Part shown: positions 4,622 to 6,218 of the stretch, piece by piece
Layout of the letters: the number at the start of each line of letters is the position of its first letter
Position numbering within the stretch: the first letter of the stretch is position 1
Made by a program: the position numbers and the translations under genes
The notes under the pieces: model-generated
Told to the model about the DNA's origin: nothing
Databases searched by the model: none
What the model saw: the letters and a program-made list of their open reading frames with translations, nothing else
Assembly: GCA_003157445.1 (NCBI GenBank)
Contig: PMJN01000085.1
Location: forward strand, 11,089 to 17,306
Reading direction: 5' to 3'
Length of the DNA stretch: 6,218 nt
Source: Micrococcales bacterium
Lineage (GTDB): Bacteria > Actinomycetota > Actinomycetes > Actinomycetales > Dermatophilaceae

Positions 4622-5914
4622 TCAGCAGCCGGGGGGTGAGACCGGGGCGTTGTTCAGTTTCGCCTTGGCTGCCAGGATGCGCCCGGCGGCGGCTTGGATG
4701 AGGGCGCGCTCGGTGGGGTTGGTGCCCATCGCGGTTTGAAGGGCCGTGGCTGAGGCCGGCAGGTTGGTGGGTTCGAGCTGGATGTCGTCGCCCGCGTTCA
4801 GGGCAAGGAGCGCGACCTGGGCGGGTGTGCCTGCGGCGCGGGCGGGTTCCATGAACAGTGAGTCGGTGATGATGAGCCCTGAGTAGCCCAGCTGGCCTCG
4901 GAGCAGGCCGGCCACCAGGGTGGGGGAGAACGTGGCGGCCCGCCCGGTGGGGTCCAGGGCCGGCAGGGCGAGGTGGCCGACCATGATGGCCGCGGCAATG
5001 GGCGCGCTCTGGGCGAAGGGGACCCGGTCCTGGGTGCGCCAGGCGTTGGCGCTCTGGTAGATGACGGCCAGGGCGGCGTGGCTGTCGGTGTTGGTGCTGC
5101 CGTGTCCGGGCCAGTGCTTGAGAGTGGCCAGTACCCCGCCGTCCTGCAGGCCGGTCACGGCCGCCTGGACATCGGTGGCGTCAAGGGCAGGGTCCGGCCC
5201 GAAGCTGCGATCGCCGATGACCCCGGCGCTGGTGGTGACCACATCCGCATCCGGGGCGAAGTCCTGGTTGACACCCAGTGCGCGCAACTGGGCGCCGAGC
5301 CCGTAGTAGCTGCAGGTCAGTGCTGCAGGGGTTGCCCCGGCGAGGGCCTTCTGGGCGGGGCGGGCTGTGACGCCGTTGGTGATGCGTTGGACACGGCCGC
5401 CTTCTTGGTCGGTGGCTATGAGCAGCGGCAGCCCGGTATCGGCCAGGGCGGCCTGCTGCAGCCCGGTGGTCAGGGCGGTGATCTGGGCCGCGTTGTCCAC
5501 GTTGCCCGAGGACAGGGCAGGGCGGTCCGGATCAAGGTTGTTCGTGTCGATCAAGATGATGCCGCCGGGGTGCCAACGTCTTACCACTTCGGCGGGGGTG
5601 GCGACCCCGAACAGGGCCATGTTGGCGGCGCGCTGAGCCGGCGTCGCGCTGTCGGCGCCGGAGCCGTAGACGTAGACCATGAACAGCTGACCGACCATCT
5701 GGGCATCGGACAGACCACCCGGGTTCGCTTTGGCGGCCGCGGGGTGGGTAGTGGTCGCCGCCGGCGCCGGAGTACTCACGGCGGCCGGCGAGCTCGGCGC
5801 CGCTCTGGCGGCTGTGCTGATGGGTGTGAGGGTGGGTGTGAGGGTGCCGCTCTGGCAGGCGGCGGTCAGCGTCACGAGCAGCGCGCCGGCCAGTGCGGCT
5901 GCGCGTCTCAGCAT
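4622..5914 (-). CDS. Lipoprotein glycoside hydrolase family 3, beta-N-acetylhexosaminidase (NagZ/LpqI type)
   Basis: This 430-residue secreted lipoprotein probably removes N-acetylglucosamine from peptidoglycan fragments, as NagZ and mycobacterial LpqI do, on the outer face of the membrane. Residues 1-19 form a lipoprotein signal peptide with a basic start, hydrophobic core and LTAAC lipobox; Cys20 would be lipidated. A Thr, Ser, Ala and Pro-rich linker (21-66) precedes a single GH3 catalytic domain. Motifs in order are ATDQEGGRVQRI (167-178), RSFGPDP (236-242), KHWPGHG (266-272), TDSH (276-279) and ITDSLFM (349-355). Asp351 is the expected nucleophile; Asp277-His279 is the dyad that marks the NagZ branch, His being the acid/base. 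Besides Cys20 there are only two cysteines, Cys201 and the last residue Cys430. The ATG overlaps the upstream gene's stop, giving coupled translation without a clear ribosome binding site. Activity is inferred from motifs. Confidence 0.9.
   Translation of the reverse strand: MLRRAAALAGALLVTLTAACQSGTLTPTLTPISTAARAAPSSPAAVSTPAPAATTTHPAAAKANPGGLSDAQMVGQLFMVYVYGSGADSATPAQRAANMALFGVATPAEVVRRWHPGGIILIDTNNLDPDRPALSSGNVDNAAQITALTTGLQQAALADTGLPLLIATDQEGGRVQRITNGVTARPAQKALAGATPAALTCSYYGLGAQLRALGVNQDFAPDADVVTTSAGVIGDRSFGPDPALDATDVQAAVTGLQDGGVLATLKHWPGHGSTNTDSHAALAVIYQSANAWRTQDRVPFAQSAPIAAAIMVGHLALPALDPTGRAATFSPTLVAGLLRGQLGYSGLIITDSLFMEPARAAGTPAQVALLALNAGDDIQLEPTNLPASATALQTAMGTNPTERALIQAAAGRILAAKAKLNNAPVSPPGC
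5822..5845. repeat. 12-bp tandem repeat, two perfect copies, in the GH3 linker
   Basis: GGGTGTGAGGGT occurs twice in direct tandem and encodes, on the minus strand, the repeated TLTP units of the linker just after the lipidated cysteine. The unit keeps frame, so copy-number change would only lengthen or shorten the tether. Confidence 0.75.
5908..5914 (-). promoter_or_regulatory. Stop/start overlap coupling the NTF2-like and GH3 genes
   Basis: Read on the minus strand, ATGCTGA holds the GH3 start (ATG) and the upstream gene's stop (TGA). No strong Shine-Dalgarno sequence precedes the ATG, so GH3 translation probably depends on ribosomes finishing the upstream gene. This fixes the GH3 start, which also agrees with the signal peptide. 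Confidence 0.65.
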
Positions 5915-6218
5915 GGGCTGGGGCTGCCCTGGTATGGGGTGGCGGTGTCAATCAGCCAGCTCGAGCCGTTGGGGATCAAGGTGTAGGTCATCTTCCAGTT
6001 GCTACATGACTGCTGGTGTCCGCCGAGGGCGGGGTCCTGGACGCTGGTGAACGTAACCTCAGCGCTGTCCTGGGTAGGCGTGTGGGTGATGCCCATGATA
6101 CTGAGCGTGACGATGTAGCTGGTGAGCTCCCCCTGGCGGAACGCCTCGAAGGAGGTCAGGGACTGCGCGTTCGCGCTGAGCATCCCAAAGGCCGTGGCGT
6201 AGTCGCCGGTGTTGATGC
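5908..6218 (-). CDS. NTF2-like protein, C-terminal part (partial, 5' end outside window)
   Basis: The minus-strand frame is open from the window edge: 11 codons (INTGDYATAFG) precede the first internal ATG at 6183, so that ATG is not the true start. The visible 102 residues begin with a helix-like INTGDYATAFGMLSAN and SFEAFRQGE, followed by strands ending NWKMTYTLIPNGSSWLIDTA. The pattern of a helix with GDYATA, then strands closing on a Trp-Leu-Ile-Asp strand, fits small actinobacterial NTF2-like (SnoaL/DUF4878-like) domains, which often sit on the C-terminal side of exported or membrane-anchored proteins. The two cysteines, in QSCSNW and at the last residue, could form a disulfide if the protein is exported. 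It overlaps the GH3 gene by 7 bases and so probably works in the same operon. NTF2-like folds have diverse roles and no specific function is assigned. Confidence 0.65.
   Translation of the reverse strand, partial: INTGDYATAFGMLSANAQSLTSFEAFRQGELTSYIVTLSIMGITHTPTQDSAEVTFTSVQDPALGGHQQSCSNWKMTYTLIPNGSSWLIDTATPYQGSPSPC

Noticed and set aside
4973..5986. 337-codon plus-strand frame opposite the GH3 gene
   Set aside because: It is a Gly, Arg and Val-rich antisense shadow; the minus strand carries a signal peptide and all GH3 motifs.

Overview
The window looks like chromosomal DNA from a high-GC actinobacterium (Actinomycetota). Codon third positions are mostly G or C, the proteins are rich in Ala, Gly and Val, and the gene set fits that group: a PASTA-domain membrane protein, a small phasin-like protein, and a lipidated family 3 glycosidase of the mycobacterial LpqI/NagZ type. 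This assignment is inferred from composition and gene content; no rRNA or other phylogenetic marker is present.

Layout. Positions 1-89 hold the last 28 codons of an unidentified plus-strand gene, whose stop overlaps the stop of a convergent DedA-family membrane protein gene (86-754, minus). A 553-base stretch (755-1307) follows with no intact gene. It holds a perfect 15-bp inverted repeat, a small GC hairpin and what may be a frameshifted coding remnant. A 108-residue phasin-like gene (1308-1634, minus) has a strong ribosome binding site and a promoter with a perfect -35 box overlapped by a 7-6-7 palindrome. Upstream of it, and downstream of the next gene, lie two 18-bp imperfect direct repeats 31 bp apart. 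A membrane protein with a C-terminal PASTA domain follows (1865-2626, minus).

A 312-bp divergent intergenic region (2627-2938) separates it from a 530-residue serine hydrolase/lipase (2939-4531, plus) with a Ser-Asp-His triad and an unrecognised C-terminal domain. This gene converges on a lipidated GH3 beta-N-acetylhexosaminidase (4622-5914, minus), with a hairpin between the two stops. The GH3 gene overlaps by 7 bases the end of an upstream NTF2-like protein gene (5908 to the window edge, minus), so these two probably form a translationally coupled operon.

How the genes relate. The GH3 lipoprotein (peptidoglycan amino-sugar turnover) and perhaps the PASTA protein point to cell-envelope processes. 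The phasin-like protein and the lipase could point to storage lipid or polyester metabolism, but they are separately transcribed and no synthase gene is visible. I see no phage, CRISPR, toxin-antitoxin or intact mobile element, and no convincing new multi-gene system. The items most worth a second look are the phasin promoter palindrome, the 15-bp hairpin, the topology of the PASTA protein and the lipase C-terminal domain.
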